DNA from: Arsenicibacter sp965247375
Lineage (GTDB): Bacteria > Bacteroidota > Bacteroidia > Cytophagales > Spirosomataceae
Length of the DNA: 64,000 bases
Assembly: GCA_965247375.1 (NCBI GenBank)
Contig: CBDFHU010000036.1
Location: 62,001-126,000 of the forward strand
Direction: 5' to 3'
The notes beneath the pieces were generated by a model. It saw only the letters and a list, made by a program, of their open reading frames with translations, was not told the DNA's origin and did not search any database. Shown here one piece after another: positions 18,335-27,897 of the stretch. The translations under genes were made by a program, and so were the position numbers. Each line of letters opens with the position of its first letter. The first letter of the stretch is position 1.

Positions 18335-18423
18335 TTTATGCGCTGTGCTGACCTACATGGTTTTTGGAAAATGTGTACATATAAAAAACTTTGTGCCGCT
18401 TTGGTTCTTACCGACTTTGTGGT

Positions 18424-19305
18424 TTAAGGGAATCCGCTAAGCGTTACAGACAGCGCGGCCTCTCCGCCCAGTTCGATCTGGTCGCCGTCCTGTAGCGGGT
18501 AGCCCATACCCATAATGTCAACGCGGATGACCCGATCATCGGCCCGGAAAATTCTGGTTTTATTACCGCTCATCGGCAGGCCGCCTTCGTCCGCAAACAG
18601 GAAAAAGCCCTTTTTAGCCGGATCAAACGTAATTTTAGCGTGATTACGGCTGACCGATCCGTTTTCTTTTCCGGCGACCGGATCAAAGTCAGGGTCGTTT
18701 TTTTCCAGAAAAACAATGTCATTGCTCCGGATCCGGCCACTTGGTAAGGCCGGTTTGAACCCCCGCCCGATCAGCACCGTCGTCTGTCCTTCGGGCTTGA
18801 TGATGTATGCCGTCTGATTGGTCTGCCCCCTGAGTATACTGATAATGGCCTGCGAAGCCGGTCCTGCTGCCGTGTGGGTACGGTACAGCTGAAGGCCGAA
18901 ATTCCCTTGCCTGAAACGGCAGTCGGGCAGGTAGTCGTGTACCAGCTGAATGCTGAATGTCCAGTGCCGGGGTAGCCGGATGTAATGGTTCGCCAGCTCG
19001 CGGTTGAGCTCTTCCTCCTTGAACTTATCCGGATACGCAGTATACAACGCCACATTTACCAGCTCTTCTTCTTCAGCCGTCGGACAGCACACGTACAGCG
19101 TCAATCCCTGGATGTCAGCCTGTGCCTCGTCACGGTAGGGGTGCAGACTGTTAATAATAAAGGCCAGTACGTCCGCCCGTTTCTGCGGAGCCGCCGGTAG
19201 TCCGCCGGCCGTAGCGGCCTGCACGGGAACTATGGCCGGTGCCGAAGCTGATTGTGCGGGTTCAGGATCAACCAGGCCAAGTATTTTTTTTAGTCGGGGA
19301 ATCAT
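18424..19305 (-). CDS. FHA-domain protein (last gene of kinase/phosphatase/RodA-PBP operon)
   Basis: 293 residues. A basic amphipathic start (MIPRLKKILGLVDPE), an Ala/Pro linker, an alpha/beta domain (~residues 45-145), and an FHA domain at ~165-290 with the phosphothreonine-binding residues GRGF...IRSNDI, SVSRNHAKI and SGNKTRI, ending LQDGDQIELGG. The gene follows the RodA-PBP fusion by 12 bases. Its layout matches the FHA protein at the other end of the operon (26815-27741), so the two are probably paralogues. It should bind phosphothreonine made by the operon's kinase. The N-terminal domain is reminiscent of the FhaA N-terminal domain, but that is only an impression. Confidence 0.82.
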   Translation of the reverse strand: MIPRLKKILGLVDPEPAQSASAPAIVPVQAATAGGLPAAPQKRADVLAFIINSLHPYRDEAQADIQGLTLYVCCPTAEEEELVNVALYTAYPDKFKEEELNRELANHYIRLPRHWTFSIQLVHDYLPDCRFRQGNFGLQLYRTHTAAGPASQAIISILRGQTNQTAYIIKPEGQTTVLIGRGFKPALPSGRIRSNDIVFLEKNDPDFDPVAGKENGSVSRNHAKITFDPAKKGFFLFADEGGLPMSGNKTRIFRADDRVIRVDIMGMGYPLQDGDQIELGGEAALSVTLSGFP

Positions 19306-19317
19306 GTCGAAAAGGCA

Positions 19318-22300
19318 TTAAAAGGATCCGAAATAACCAAATTTCTGCAACACCGGAACGATGTACTCATCGGCCAGCTTCACCGCATTTCCCGATGACT
19401 CGCCCAGCTCGATCCGGATACAGACCACCGTGTGTGAGTGCTTATCGGGTGTCGGGGCAAAAAAGACGTACCAGCCGTCGAACCGGTTTTTACCGGTATA
19501 CCGGCGCTCCGGCGTGCCCGTTTTACCGGCCACGCGGCTGCTGCTGATCTTGGGAGACCCACCTGCCGGATTCGACTGATCGATCATAAACGATGTAAGC
19601 TGAGCCGCATCTGCGGGCTGATTCAGCAGCGTGGTTCCTTTTTCGGGCGGTATCCGGTTGCCGCTTAGCTTGATAGCGTAGCGGGTTGGTGCCAGCAGGC
19701 CACCGTTGGCGATGGCGGCCGCCATGCGGGCCATAGCGGCAGGTGTGGCGGTCAGCTGCCCCTGCCCCCAGGCAAGTCCCGAAAATTCACTGTTGTAGCG
19801 GTTGCGTTTTGTGCCCCGCCAGTTGGTATAGAATTGCCGGTTGACGGTAAACGACGAATCGCGCCAATGGGTCAGGACACGGGCCTGCTGCTGCGGCGTC
19901 AACGACGGCACGAAGGAATATCCGCCTACGTAATCAACATTCATCCCGGTAGCCAGATATAGTTTAGCCATGTCGTCGTCCAGTTTTTGCTCATTAGCGA
20001 GCCGGATAAAATACACATTACTCGAACGGACAATGGCTTTGCGCATATCAATCGGCTCGTTATAGGGTTCACTCTCGCGGCTACTTTTCCGGATAATTTC
20101 GTCGGACGTAATGTCGGTAAAGGTCTTGTCGGCGGCAGAGCTGCCCAGTTTGTTAAACGCGGCGGCGGCCGTCAGTATTTTGGCCGTCGACCCCGGGGCA
20201 GTCGGATAGGTCAGTCCCAAATCGCGGTCGGTGACGGGATAGGGGAGCGTCAGCTTATCCTTTTCACTCAGCAACAGCTCATCGGGCGCTTTCAGATTCG
20301 GTAGCGGATAAACGGCCGAGGCCAGCAAATCGCCCGACGCTGCATCAAGCACTACAACCGATGTCCGCTTCGTAGCCGCGTCTGACCGGCCGATGGCTTG
20401 CTGCAACGCTACCTGCAATCCGGCATCAACGCTCAGGGCAACATCCAGGTTTTTAGCTTTCAGGGCGGCAACTTCCTTGCTGTCAAGGCCCGCCCGTAAT
20501 AGCGGGGAGAGGGCACTGTAGTCGTAAGCCACCAGCGTGACCTGCTGCGTGACCGGCTTAGCGAAACGGTCGGTTTTAAACCGGGTCGTAATAAAGCTGG
20601 TTTTACGCGGCCGGGTGTCAAAACCCCGTAGCTGGCTGAGATGCGCGGCCTCGGCAAAGTAGCCGTTTTCCTGATTCCAGAATAACCGTGTATTGGCATC
20701 ACCCACCCAGAAAAACAGCTGGTTATCAAATGGATAATACCGGCGCTGATGCCTCCGGGCTAATTGCGTGATGGCGGTGGGTTCCAGCCCTGCCTGCCGC
20801 AATACGTCAACATTATTCAGTAACTGATTCGGGGAGCTGGTAGCCAGTACCCGCTTGCGGCGGTCATAAATCGTCCCCGCGGCCAGTTCCTGCGTCAGAA
20901 TGTCGATTCTTGGGTTGTAGCTGTAGACCGGTAGTCCGTTCCGGCTCATCACACGGGCCGGCTTCACGACCAGCTCCGCAGGAGCCCACAACTGCACATA
21001 ACCCAGTTTACCAATCAGCAGCAGCAACCCTGCCAGAAACCCGAGAATACCGGTCAGCAACACCGGATCATAAAATGACTGCACGTATTCCTGCTGTACG
21101 GCCTTACCCGGCCGGTGCGCCATGCCGGCCACTACGCCAAAAGCGGTCAGGTTCAGAATCAGGGATATTTTTCCGTAACTCAGGAACGGCACGGCAATGC
21201 CGGTTAAGGGGAGCAACCCCAGACTACCACCGGCAATCAGTAAAAACTGGATGCCATTGGCAATGCCGATGCCGGCACACAGGTAGAAGCTGAACGGCTG
21301 ACCGGCGGTACGGGCGTGCAGGAAGGTGCGGTGGAACAGCAGGCCGAACCCGATAAATACGGCAACAAGCCCCAGCCAGCCGGTATCTTCGCCGAAACTG
21401 GCCAGGATCATGTCGGTGTGTGCCGCCGGCATGATGTGGGCCAGTCCCTTGCCGGGTCCCTGTCCCGAAAAACCACCCGACGACAATGACCAGATGGCGT
21501 GGGCCAGGTGATCGCCGCCATACACGTCGTTGTCCCACGGGCTCAGCCACATGGCCTCACGGTCGGCCAGCCGGCTCCCGACACCCGGTAACTCACTGCC
21601 GAACACAAACGCCGCCATAATCAGCAGCAGAAGCACCGGTGATTCGGTGACCAGCATCAGCCAGCCTTTACCCGTTGCTGAACGGACCGATCCGGTCATG
21701 ACCAGCACAAGGATTACCAGTGCAAAGGAGAGCAATGTAGCATGCAGGGCAGGGAACAGCCAGAGGGTAAACCCATAAAGGGCACCGGCTCCCAGCACAT
21801 AGGCCAGATTCCCGCGGGCAATGCTGTAGAAAACCAGAAATGTCAGGCAAAGGACGAGGGCAGGCCCCATGTCGCCCAGTAACAGGTAGAGCACCAGAAC
21901 AGCGAGCGTACCCCCAAAGACACCCAGACTGATGCGGGCCCGCCAGCGTATGTCGGACAGGTCGCGGATGCGGGGTGCATTGGCAGCAAAAAAGCCTGCC
22001 AGAAACAACAAAAACAGGTATTTGGTCAGTTCGCTGGGCTGAAAACTGAATAAGCCCAGGTTTAGATTGACGCGTACGCCGCTGCCCTCAGGGCCGGTCC
22101 CGAACAGCAGCGTCAGCAGCGCCAGCGCAATGGCAACGATTAGCCAGGTCCAGCCGGTGAGGTTGTAGACGCTGCGCTTCCGGTAATTTACCAGCGCATC
22201 AAACGACCAGTGACTGTACAGTTTTCCGATGGGCAGTTGAGAAACGATGGTCAGCCCCAAAAGACCGGCGGCAATGCCGATGGCGTTCTGGTTGGCATAC

Positions 22301-23310
22301 ATGGTGTCCTGTACCGGGTCCTGAATGCTGAATAAGGTCAGCAGAGAAACGCCGGTCAGCACCATTAGCAAGGGCAAGAGCAGCGGGTCGGTAGTATAGC
22401 GGCGGTAGGCCCAGAAACCGTATACCAGCCAGAACGACACAAAAAACAAGGCCACATATCCCCAATAAGCCATGGTAAAATCGGCCGGATTTCTGACAAT
22501 GAAGGCTTTATGCTCCTTGATCTGGTCGTAAACCAGCGGTCCGATTAACCGGATTGTATGCGGACGGGCAACGAAAGACGCCTCAACGTCGCCATCCACT
22601 GAAGCTGTCCCCTGACGGTTGCCAAACTCAAAACCAGGTTTGAGCGGTACGGCGCTATAACCGGAGTCGGCGGCAAGACCCGAAAACGTAAACCGGCCGT
22701 CGTCGCCGGTGCGGGCATAAAACCGCTGGTAGGGCTGATCGGGTTGGCTGGTATGTTTCAGCAACTGCACCAGCACCCCGGCCATCGGGGCATGGCTTGT
22801 TGCATCGGTCACCTTACCGGAATATGTGGCATCTCCCGGGCCGACCGTTACCTCCGGCGAATACGGTTTAGGATTGGTTAGCTCGCGCCGGTACAGCAAT
22901 GAGTCGAAGCCCATGCGTTGCCGTGACGTGCGTACCCGGTTATAAAAATCGACCCCGCCGATGGCGGGCTGCCAGGCTTTTGGCACCCGGATAGCAAACT
23001 CCTGTTTATTGAGGGTACCAAGATTGACTAATCGGTGGGTTAGTTTGGGGGGCAGTGAGTCGGCGACCAGGTCAATGTCACGGTCGTCGGTATAATAGCT
23101 GCCGGTGGTTAACACCTGCCGGATGTCCTGCGCGCCGGTACCGGGCCGGAGCCAGACCGTTTCTCCGGCCGTCAGCGTCTGCTGCGTTTTATCCAGGGCC
23201 GGAGCCAGCTGATGATACAGCCGGTAAAACAGGAAAAGTAAAAAGGCAGTGGCCGCGAGCAACCAGTACGGGACAGGAGTTTGAGATGTCGTTTGCGCGG
23301 GTTGATTCAT
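19318..23310 (-). CDS. FtsW/RodA glycosyltransferase fused to a penicillin-binding transpeptidase
   Basis: 1330 residues in one frame. Order: membrane helix (~14-30); extracytoplasmic part with a carboxypeptidase-regulatory/Cna-B-like sandwich (~160-245, SGKVTDATSHAPMAGVLVQ); SEDS polytopic domain (~280-735) with FSFQPSELTK, HTDMILASFGEDTG and AVPFLSYG; another membrane helix (~750-770); PBP linker domain; and a transpeptidase (~980-1330) with intact S1041-T-A-K1044, S1096-S-N1098 and K1263-T-G1265. SEDS and class B PBPs normally form a two-protein complex that polymerises and cross-links peptidoglycan; here they are one chain. Neighbours are a Ser/Thr kinase, PP2C and FHA proteins, implying phospho-regulation. 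All catalytic motifs look intact. Confidence 0.93.
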   Translation of the reverse strand: MNQPAQTTSQTPVPYWLLAATAFLLFLFYRLYHQLAPALDKTQQTLTAGETVWLRPGTGAQDIRQVLTTGSYYTDDRDIDLVADSLPPKLTHRLVNLGTLNKQEFAIRVPKAWQPAIGGVDFYNRVRTSRQRMGFDSLLYRRELTNPKPYSPEVTVGPGDATYSGKVTDATSHAPMAGVLVQLLKHTSQPDQPYQRFYARTGDDGRFTFSGLAADSGYSAVPLKPGFEFGNRQGTASVDGDVEASFVARPHTIRLIGPLVYDQIKEHKAFIVRNPADFTMAYWGYVALFFVSFWLVYGFWAYRRYTTDPLLLPLLMVLTGVSLLTLFSIQDPVQDTMYANQNAIGIAAGLLGLTIVSQLPIGKLYSHWSFDALVNYRKRSVYNLTGWTWLIVAIALALLTLLFGTGPEGSGVRVNLNLGLFSFQPSELTKYLFLLFLAGFFAANAPRIRDLSDIRWRARISLGVFGGTLAVLVLYLLLGDMGPALVLCLTFLVFYSIARGNLAYVLGAGALYGFTLWLFPALHATLLSFALVILVLVMTGSVRSATGKGWLMLVTESPVLLLLIMAAFVFGSELPGVGSRLADREAMWLSPWDNDVYGGDHLAHAIWSLSSGGFSGQGPGKGLAHIMPAAHTDMILASFGEDTGWLGLVAVFIGFGLLFHRTFLHARTAGQPFSFYLCAGIGIANGIQFLLIAGGSLGLLPLTGIAVPFLSYGKISLILNLTAFGVVAGMAHRPGKAVQQEYVQSFYDPVLLTGILGFLAGLLLLIGKLGYVQLWAPAELVVKPARVMSRNGLPVYSYNPRIDILTQELAAGTIYDRRKRVLATSSPNQLLNNVDVLRQAGLEPTAITQLARRHQRRYYPFDNQLFFWVGDANTRLFWNQENGYFAEAAHLSQLRGFDTRPRKTSFITTRFKTDRFAKPVTQQVTLVAYDYSALSPLLRAGLDSKEVAALKAKNLDVALSVDAGLQVALQQAIGRSDAATKRTSVVVLDAASGDLLASAVYPLPNLKAPDELLLSEKDKLTLPYPVTDRDLGLTYPTAPGSTAKILTAAAAFNKLGSSAADKTFTDITSDEIIRKSSRESEPYNEPIDMRKAIVRSSNVYFIRLANEQKLDDDMAKLYLATGMNVDYVGGYSFVPSLTPQQQARVLTHWRDSSFTVNRQFYTNWRGTKRNRYNSEFSGLAWGQGQLTATPAAMARMAAAIANGGLLAPTRYAIKLSGNRIPPEKGTTLLNQPADAAQLTSFMIDQSNPAGGSPKISSSRVAGKTGTPERRYTGKNRFDGWYVFFAPTPDKHSHTVVCIRIELGESSGNAVKLADEYIVPVLQKFGYFGSF

Positions 23311-23336
23311 GTATCTTCTATTCAGGAGAATACCGG

Positions 23337-25250
23337 TTATTGCGTATGGTATTCCCGGACATTGTAACCTAGCCGGCGAAGGGCTTTAATTGAAAATGCG
23401 TTGCCTTGTTTGGCCGATGACTGATACAGCCGGACGGCCTGATCCACGTTTTTGTCAACGCCATAGCCATTCTCGTACATCCAGCCCATGTTGTACTGGC
23501 CGAATGCATTGCCGTGATCAGCCGCGCGGCGGTACCATTGTACGGCGTCGGAGTTGCTCTGCGTAACCCCGTACCCAAAATAGTAGAGATCACCCAGCCC
23601 GTTTTCGGCGGAGGTATTGCCTGCTTCGGCGGCTTTGGTATACCAGTCGAAAGCCTGTTTGTAATCCTGTTCAATGCCTTCGCCGTTGTAATACTGTGCG
23701 CCGAGGTTGTATTGCCCGAACGGATTGCCCTGTTCGGCCGATTTGCGGTACCAGTTGGTGGCTTCGGTCTGGTCTTCACCCACGCCTTTGCCCTGGTCAT
23801 ACAGCAGGCCAACCCAGTTCTGGGCTTCTGCGTTTCCGTCATCGGCGGCCTGTTTATACACCCTGAACGCTTCGGTGAAATTATTTTGGGCATAGTACTG
23901 ACTGCCCTGGTTCAGTAACTCCTGCACCGGGTTTTCCGGCGATCCGCTGTTTTCAGTCTGAGCGGTATCCGGTGTTATCTCACCAATCGTTTCTTCGGTT
24001 GTGTCGGGCGTCATAACAGGTACCGAATCCGCATTGGTCGCTGAGGATTCATGCGGTTCACGGCGGCTGTGGTAGTACCAGACAAACCCGAGCATAACCA
24101 CGACCAGCACCAGCGCAATGAGAATGGCCGAATCGCCGGATCGTTTTTTTGCCGGTGCAGGCTGCCTGGCCGGTGCCGGGTTTGTATCCCTGACATTCGC
24201 GCGCGGGAGGTAAGGCGGCTGCGTTGATGGCTGCACCGCTTTTACCGGCTCGTACCGCTGCGTTTCGGCGGGGCGGGCGGGCTCCGGACGTAGTGAGGGC
24301 GCGGGAAGGGTCGATTTAACGGATTCATTTGCCGCGGCCGCAACGACCGGATGTACTACCGGCGGGACGGGAATAACCGGGGCCGGAGCCGGAAGCACAG
24401 GAGGGAGTTGCGGGTCGTCATCCAGTTCCAGATCGGCCCGTTTCAGTTTTCGTTTCAGCTCGCCAACGGCTTTCAGCCGCTCTGCCGGTTGTTTACGCAG
24501 TAACTCATCCACCACCTGCCGGAGACTGACCGGATAGGCATCGGGCAGAGGGGCAGGGTTTTCATTTTCAATGCGCTTGCTGAGAAGACCAATGCCGTAA
24601 TCGCCCAGTACAAACGGTACCTGACCCGTAAGGCACTCGTACAGGACAACGCCGAGTGAGTAAAAATCAGTGGCTTCGGTCACCGACGACGGGTCGTGGA
24701 ATTGTTCCGGCGACGCATATTCGTACGTCATCGCCGAATGACCGGTAACTGTGTTCGGTTGTTCACGGAAGCGGGCAATGCCGAAATCCGTCAGCAGGAA
24801 ATGCAGTTCACCACTCTGCAACTGCCGGAACATAATGTTATCCGGCTTAATGTCGCGGTGAACAATACCGGCTTCGTGGATGGCTTTCAGGGCTTCGGCC
24901 ATTTGCAGGCCAAGCCGGATGGTGGTCGCCGCATCCAGTCGCGTACGCGCTTTCAGTAACGACCGGACATCCCCGCCCTCGATCAGTTCCATGACGATAT
25001 ACGGCAGGTCCGCATCAAAATGGACTTCCCTGATTTTGACGACGTTGGGGTGAGCGAGAGTCGTCATAATATCCGATTCCCGCTGGAAACGGCGCAGCGT
25101 ACCTGCATCCGTATTGAAGGCAAAATGTTTGATGGCAACCAGTTCGCCGGTTGGCCGGTGGCGTGCTTTGAGAACCCGGGCATTTGAGCGGCCCAGCTCC
25201 CCCAGAATCTCGTAATCGGGAAAATGCTGGTTAGCGTTGGTCGTGCGCAT
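23337..25250 (-). CDS. Membrane Ser/Thr protein kinase with external Sel1 repeats
   Basis: 637 residues. Kinase domain ~13-275: Lys41 (VAIKHF), HRDIKPDN (Asp133), DFG 155-157 and ASPEQF. The glycine loop reads LGELGRSNARV and lacks the later glycines. Then a Pro/Ala-rich linker (280-370), one membrane helix (~373-392), an acidic spacer and four to five Sel1/TPR-like repeats (~445-625; AEAQNWVGLLYDQGKGV, GQYNLGAQYYNGEGI, ENGLGDLYYFGYGV, GQYNMGWMYENGYGV). The repeats would be periplasmic and could sense wall or partner proteins, in the place of the PASTA domains of PknB. The PP2C stop lies 3 bases upstream of its start; the RodA-PBP gene follows 26 bases later. Confidence 0.92.
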   Translation of the reverse strand: MRTTNANQHFPDYEILGELGRSNARVLKARHRPTGELVAIKHFAFNTDAGTLRRFQRESDIMTTLAHPNVVKIREVHFDADLPYIVMELIEGGDVRSLLKARTRLDAATTIRLGLQMAEALKAIHEAGIVHRDIKPDNIMFRQLQSGELHFLLTDFGIARFREQPNTVTGHSAMTYEYASPEQFHDPSSVTEATDFYSLGVVLYECLTGQVPFVLGDYGIGLLSKRIENENPAPLPDAYPVSLRQVVDELLRKQPAERLKAVGELKRKLKRADLELDDDPQLPPVLPAPAPVIPVPPVVHPVVAAAANESVKSTLPAPSLRPEPARPAETQRYEPVKAVQPSTQPPYLPRANVRDTNPAPARQPAPAKKRSGDSAILIALVLVVVMLGFVWYYHSRREPHESSATNADSVPVMTPDTTEETIGEITPDTAQTENSGSPENPVQELLNQGSQYYAQNNFTEAFRVYKQAADDGNAEAQNWVGLLYDQGKGVGEDQTEATNWYRKSAEQGNPFGQYNLGAQYYNGEGIEQDYKQAFDWYTKAAEAGNTSAENGLGDLYYFGYGVTQSNSDAVQWYRRAADHGNAFGQYNMGWMYENGYGVDKNVDQAVRLYQSSAKQGNAFSIKALRRLGYNVREYHTQ

Positions 25251-25253
25251 GGG

Positions 25254-26714
25254 TTACTTACGGGTGTTTTTTTTAGGTGTAATCGGTTTAACCGACAACT
25301 GAATTTCTTCGTTCATCGTGGAGTCGGTTGCGGCCGCCTGTGCGGCAACCCGCGTCTGGACATGATGGAAAGATACGTTATTTAGCGTGATTTTAGCGTT
25401 TTCGCCCGCCTGAATGGCCGTCTGAAAATCAACAATCCGGACGCCGCTCAGCCTCAGCAGCCCGTTGGCCGCTACCGAAAAGGCGGGAAAACGACTGGTT
25501 GAATCAGCGGGCAGAATCACCAGCGGATTGCCGGTTACCACCAGATCGAGGGTATCGGCAACCGCAACCGGGCGGCTGAGCCGAAGGGTGTCGGGCAGCG
25601 AATCGGTCGACATCACAAGCCGGTGTTGCCGCGCTGAGATCAGCAGGGTATCCAGAAACGTAGGCTGAGCCGTGGCTATGCCCTGTGCAGGGATTGAGAG
25701 CTCTGCGGGCGACGTCGGCCGGTCGGGCCGTGTGATCATCCAGAAACAGGCTGCAATGCCCAGAACTGCCAGTAAGACAAGGCCGATCCACAGGCCCGCA
25801 GTGTTCTTTTTTTTCGCTGGCCGACGGAGCGGTTCCTCCGCATAGGCTGCCGCCGGTTCGGCCGGCCTGACCGGAGCGGCCATAGCCGGAACTGGTTTGG
25901 GGTACGTACCGGTCTGCTTCCGGTCAGCTGGAAGCGGGGCCTGTGCCTGACCCGTATGCTGCGCCAGCACAACTGTGATATTGTCTTTCCCTCCCTGTTG
26001 ATTGGCCAGGTCGATCAACTGCTGTACCTGCGCCTGCAGACTGATTTTCTGATTCAGCACGGCCGTCATCTGGGCTTTGGTGAGCATATCTGATAAGCCG
26101 TCAGAGCAAAGCAGCAATGCGTCGCCCGGCAGAAAATCCGCATCGAAGGCGTCAAAAAAGTCAGGGTCATCAATCTGGTGACGGGTCGAGCCGACATCGC
26201 GCAGAATCTCGTTGCGGCGGGGATGGTTCATGGCCTCGGCTTCGCTTAATTCGCCGGCATCCTCCCGGACACCTACCAGCGAATGGTCACTGGTCAGTTT
26301 ATCGAGCCTGCCGTTCCGGAAGCGGTACAGCCGGGTGTCGCCCACATGCACGACATAGAGCCGGTTGCGGCCGGCATCGGCTACGGCGGCGGTAAGTACA
26401 CACGACATCTGCGCGAACCGCAGTTCCTGCTGCCGTGCCTCCAGAATCTGGTTGTTGGCATGCACAACCGCTTCGCGCAGCATACTCAGGATGTCGCCCT
26501 TAGGTTCGGCCATGTAGGCTTCCAGGTAAGTGCGGGCGATGGCGGCTGCCTGATCTCCCCCGGCATACCCGCCAACGCCGTCGATAACGGCCAGCAGGGC
26601 GAGGTGCTGCGAAGACCATTTCGGGGAGCCGAGCGGCTGGCAGATAAAGGTATCCTGGTTATCCTGCCGGCGCTGTCCGACGTCGGTCTGACCGTATATA
26701 GCTACTAAATTCAT
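25254..26714 (-). CDS. PP2C-family Ser/Thr phosphatase with membrane anchor and external domain
   Basis: 486 residues. PP2C domain ~1-255 with metal ligands in RRQDNQD (Asp21), VIDGVGG (Asp45), CSDGLSD (Asp205) and GGKDN (Asp244). A Pro/Ala-rich linker, a membrane helix (~305-327) and an extracytoplasmic domain of about 150 residues with short repeated strands follow (LRLSRPVAVADTLDLVV, ANGLLRLSGVRIVDF, AKITLNNVSFHHV), suggesting a small beta-helix. PstP of actinobacteria has a similar split with a shorter outside part. It should reverse the kinase encoded next to it. Confidence 0.92.
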   Translation of the reverse strand: MNLVAIYGQTDVGQRRQDNQDTFICQPLGSPKWSSQHLALLAVIDGVGGYAGGDQAAAIARTYLEAYMAEPKGDILSMLREAVVHANNQILEARQQELRFAQMSCVLTAAVADAGRNRLYVVHVGDTRLYRFRNGRLDKLTSDHSLVGVREDAGELSEAEAMNHPRRNEILRDVGSTRHQIDDPDFFDAFDADFLPGDALLLCSDGLSDMLTKAQMTAVLNQKISLQAQVQQLIDLANQQGGKDNITVVLAQHTGQAQAPLPADRKQTGTYPKPVPAMAAPVRPAEPAAAYAEEPLRRPAKKKNTAGLWIGLVLLAVLGIAACFWMITRPDRPTSPAELSIPAQGIATAQPTFLDTLLISARQHRLVMSTDSLPDTLRLSRPVAVADTLDLVVTGNPLVILPADSTSRFPAFSVAANGLLRLSGVRIVDFQTAIQAGENAKITLNNVSFHHVQTRVAAQAAATDSTMNEEIQLSVKPITPKKNTRK

Positions 26715-26814
26715 ACCGGAATAGCTGCGGGAATGTCAAAAGGTGGCCGATGAACTATCAGCGATAGGAACGAAAAACCGGTGTATATCCGTATAAAAAT
26801 TGATAGTGTGGGGG

Positions 26815-27741
26815 CTATTGTCCGTCAAAGCGAAGCGTTACAAATCCGTTCAGCAGGATCTGGGCCTGATCCGGTAAGGCCAGCCATTGCGGATCAGTCA
26901 GGTCGCTGCGGGGAATAACCCGTTCGTTGACGCGCGTTTCGTTACGGCTGAACGACGCAATCTGAAACTGACTGATGCTTTCGTTGTAGCGGATACGGGC
27001 GTGCGGATTCGAGACGTACAGCGAGTCGATCAGCAGGTAGTTGCTGTAGTTCATGTTTTCGGGTTCCTTCCGCGCAATCACAATCTCCCGCACCTGCATG
27101 GTAAACTGCTCGTCGGTGTCCTGTTCCGGCAGGTGATAGCTGATTTGCGCCAGACCAGCCTGTTTACGTTTGGGCTGGCTGTCGCTACCGGTCTGCAGGT
27201 CGGCGTTGAACCGGACGGAAAACGAGCCTGTTTCGTTGAAGTCGATATTGCGGAGGGTATCCAGGTTGATGTCCATCCGGTCGAATACGTTTGTGCGTTT
27301 TGGTTTGGCCGTCGCTTTGGTGGTCTGCTGGTAACTGCCTTCCTTAAGGCCTGTGAGCGTACCGATTACCAGAATGTCATTCGGCTCAATCGTCTCGTTG
27401 TTGAAGGATACGCCGGGACCAAACTTAAACTGCCAGTTTACCGACACCGGCGACACCTCCCCGTACTGGTCTTTGAGGTCATTCAGCCGTTTGTAAAAGG
27501 CTTTTACCGTTTCTTTCACCACCACCGGCAGCGACGATAATCGGGCATTGTAGGTGTCCGGGTGCAGGATAATAAGGTAATGCATGTTAAAGAGCAGACT
27601 GGAGCCCACCGACTCCTGCTGCACCGAAGCATCGAAACAGGCAAGCAGTTCGTTCATCAGCCGCGTATTGGTGACGTCGGGGGCGGGGGCTGCCGTATCG
27701 ACAGGTAAAAGCGCTTTTTTCAGACGGTCCAGAAAGGTCAT
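26815..27741 (-). CDS. FHA-like protein (first gene of the operon)
   Basis: 308 residues. It starts MTFLDRLKKALLPVDTAAP, like the other FHA protein, with an alpha/beta domain (~45-110, HYLIILHPDTYNARL ... VSVNWQFKFGPG) similar in style to the N-terminal domain of actinobacterial FhaA. Residues ~215-308 resemble an FHA sandwich (EIVIARKEPEN, SNPHARIRYN, NETRVNERV, ILLNGFVTLRF), but the usual Arg and Ser of the phosphothreonine pocket are not clearly placed, so binding may be altered. It precedes the PP2C gene by 100 bases. Confidence 0.65.
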   Translation of the reverse strand: MTFLDRLKKALLPVDTAAPAPDVTNTRLMNELLACFDASVQQESVGSSLLFNMHYLIILHPDTYNARLSSLPVVVKETVKAFYKRLNDLKDQYGEVSPVSVNWQFKFGPGVSFNNETIEPNDILVIGTLTGLKEGSYQQTTKATAKPKRTNVFDRMDINLDTLRNIDFNETGSFSVRFNADLQTGSDSQPKRKQAGLAQISYHLPEQDTDEQFTMQVREIVIARKEPENMNYSNYLLIDSLYVSNPHARIRYNESISQFQIASFSRNETRVNERVIPRSDLTDPQWLALPDQAQILLNGFVTLRFDGQ

Positions 27742-27897
27742 TGGTCAGACGTTTGCGGGGTTAAAACAGGGATAAGGACAGACCTGACCGGTTCAGAGCC
27801 GTCTGTGCTTACCAAACAGGGAAGAAACGATCCCGGGAGGCTGGTAATTATCCGCAATGTACACTATATTTCAGAGACCATGTAAACACCATTCGTT

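Noticed and set aside
18335..18423. Possible further copy of an intergenic repeat (CTTTGTG... CTTTGTGG)
   Set aside because: Only short similarity, no clear inverted arms; not enough to call.
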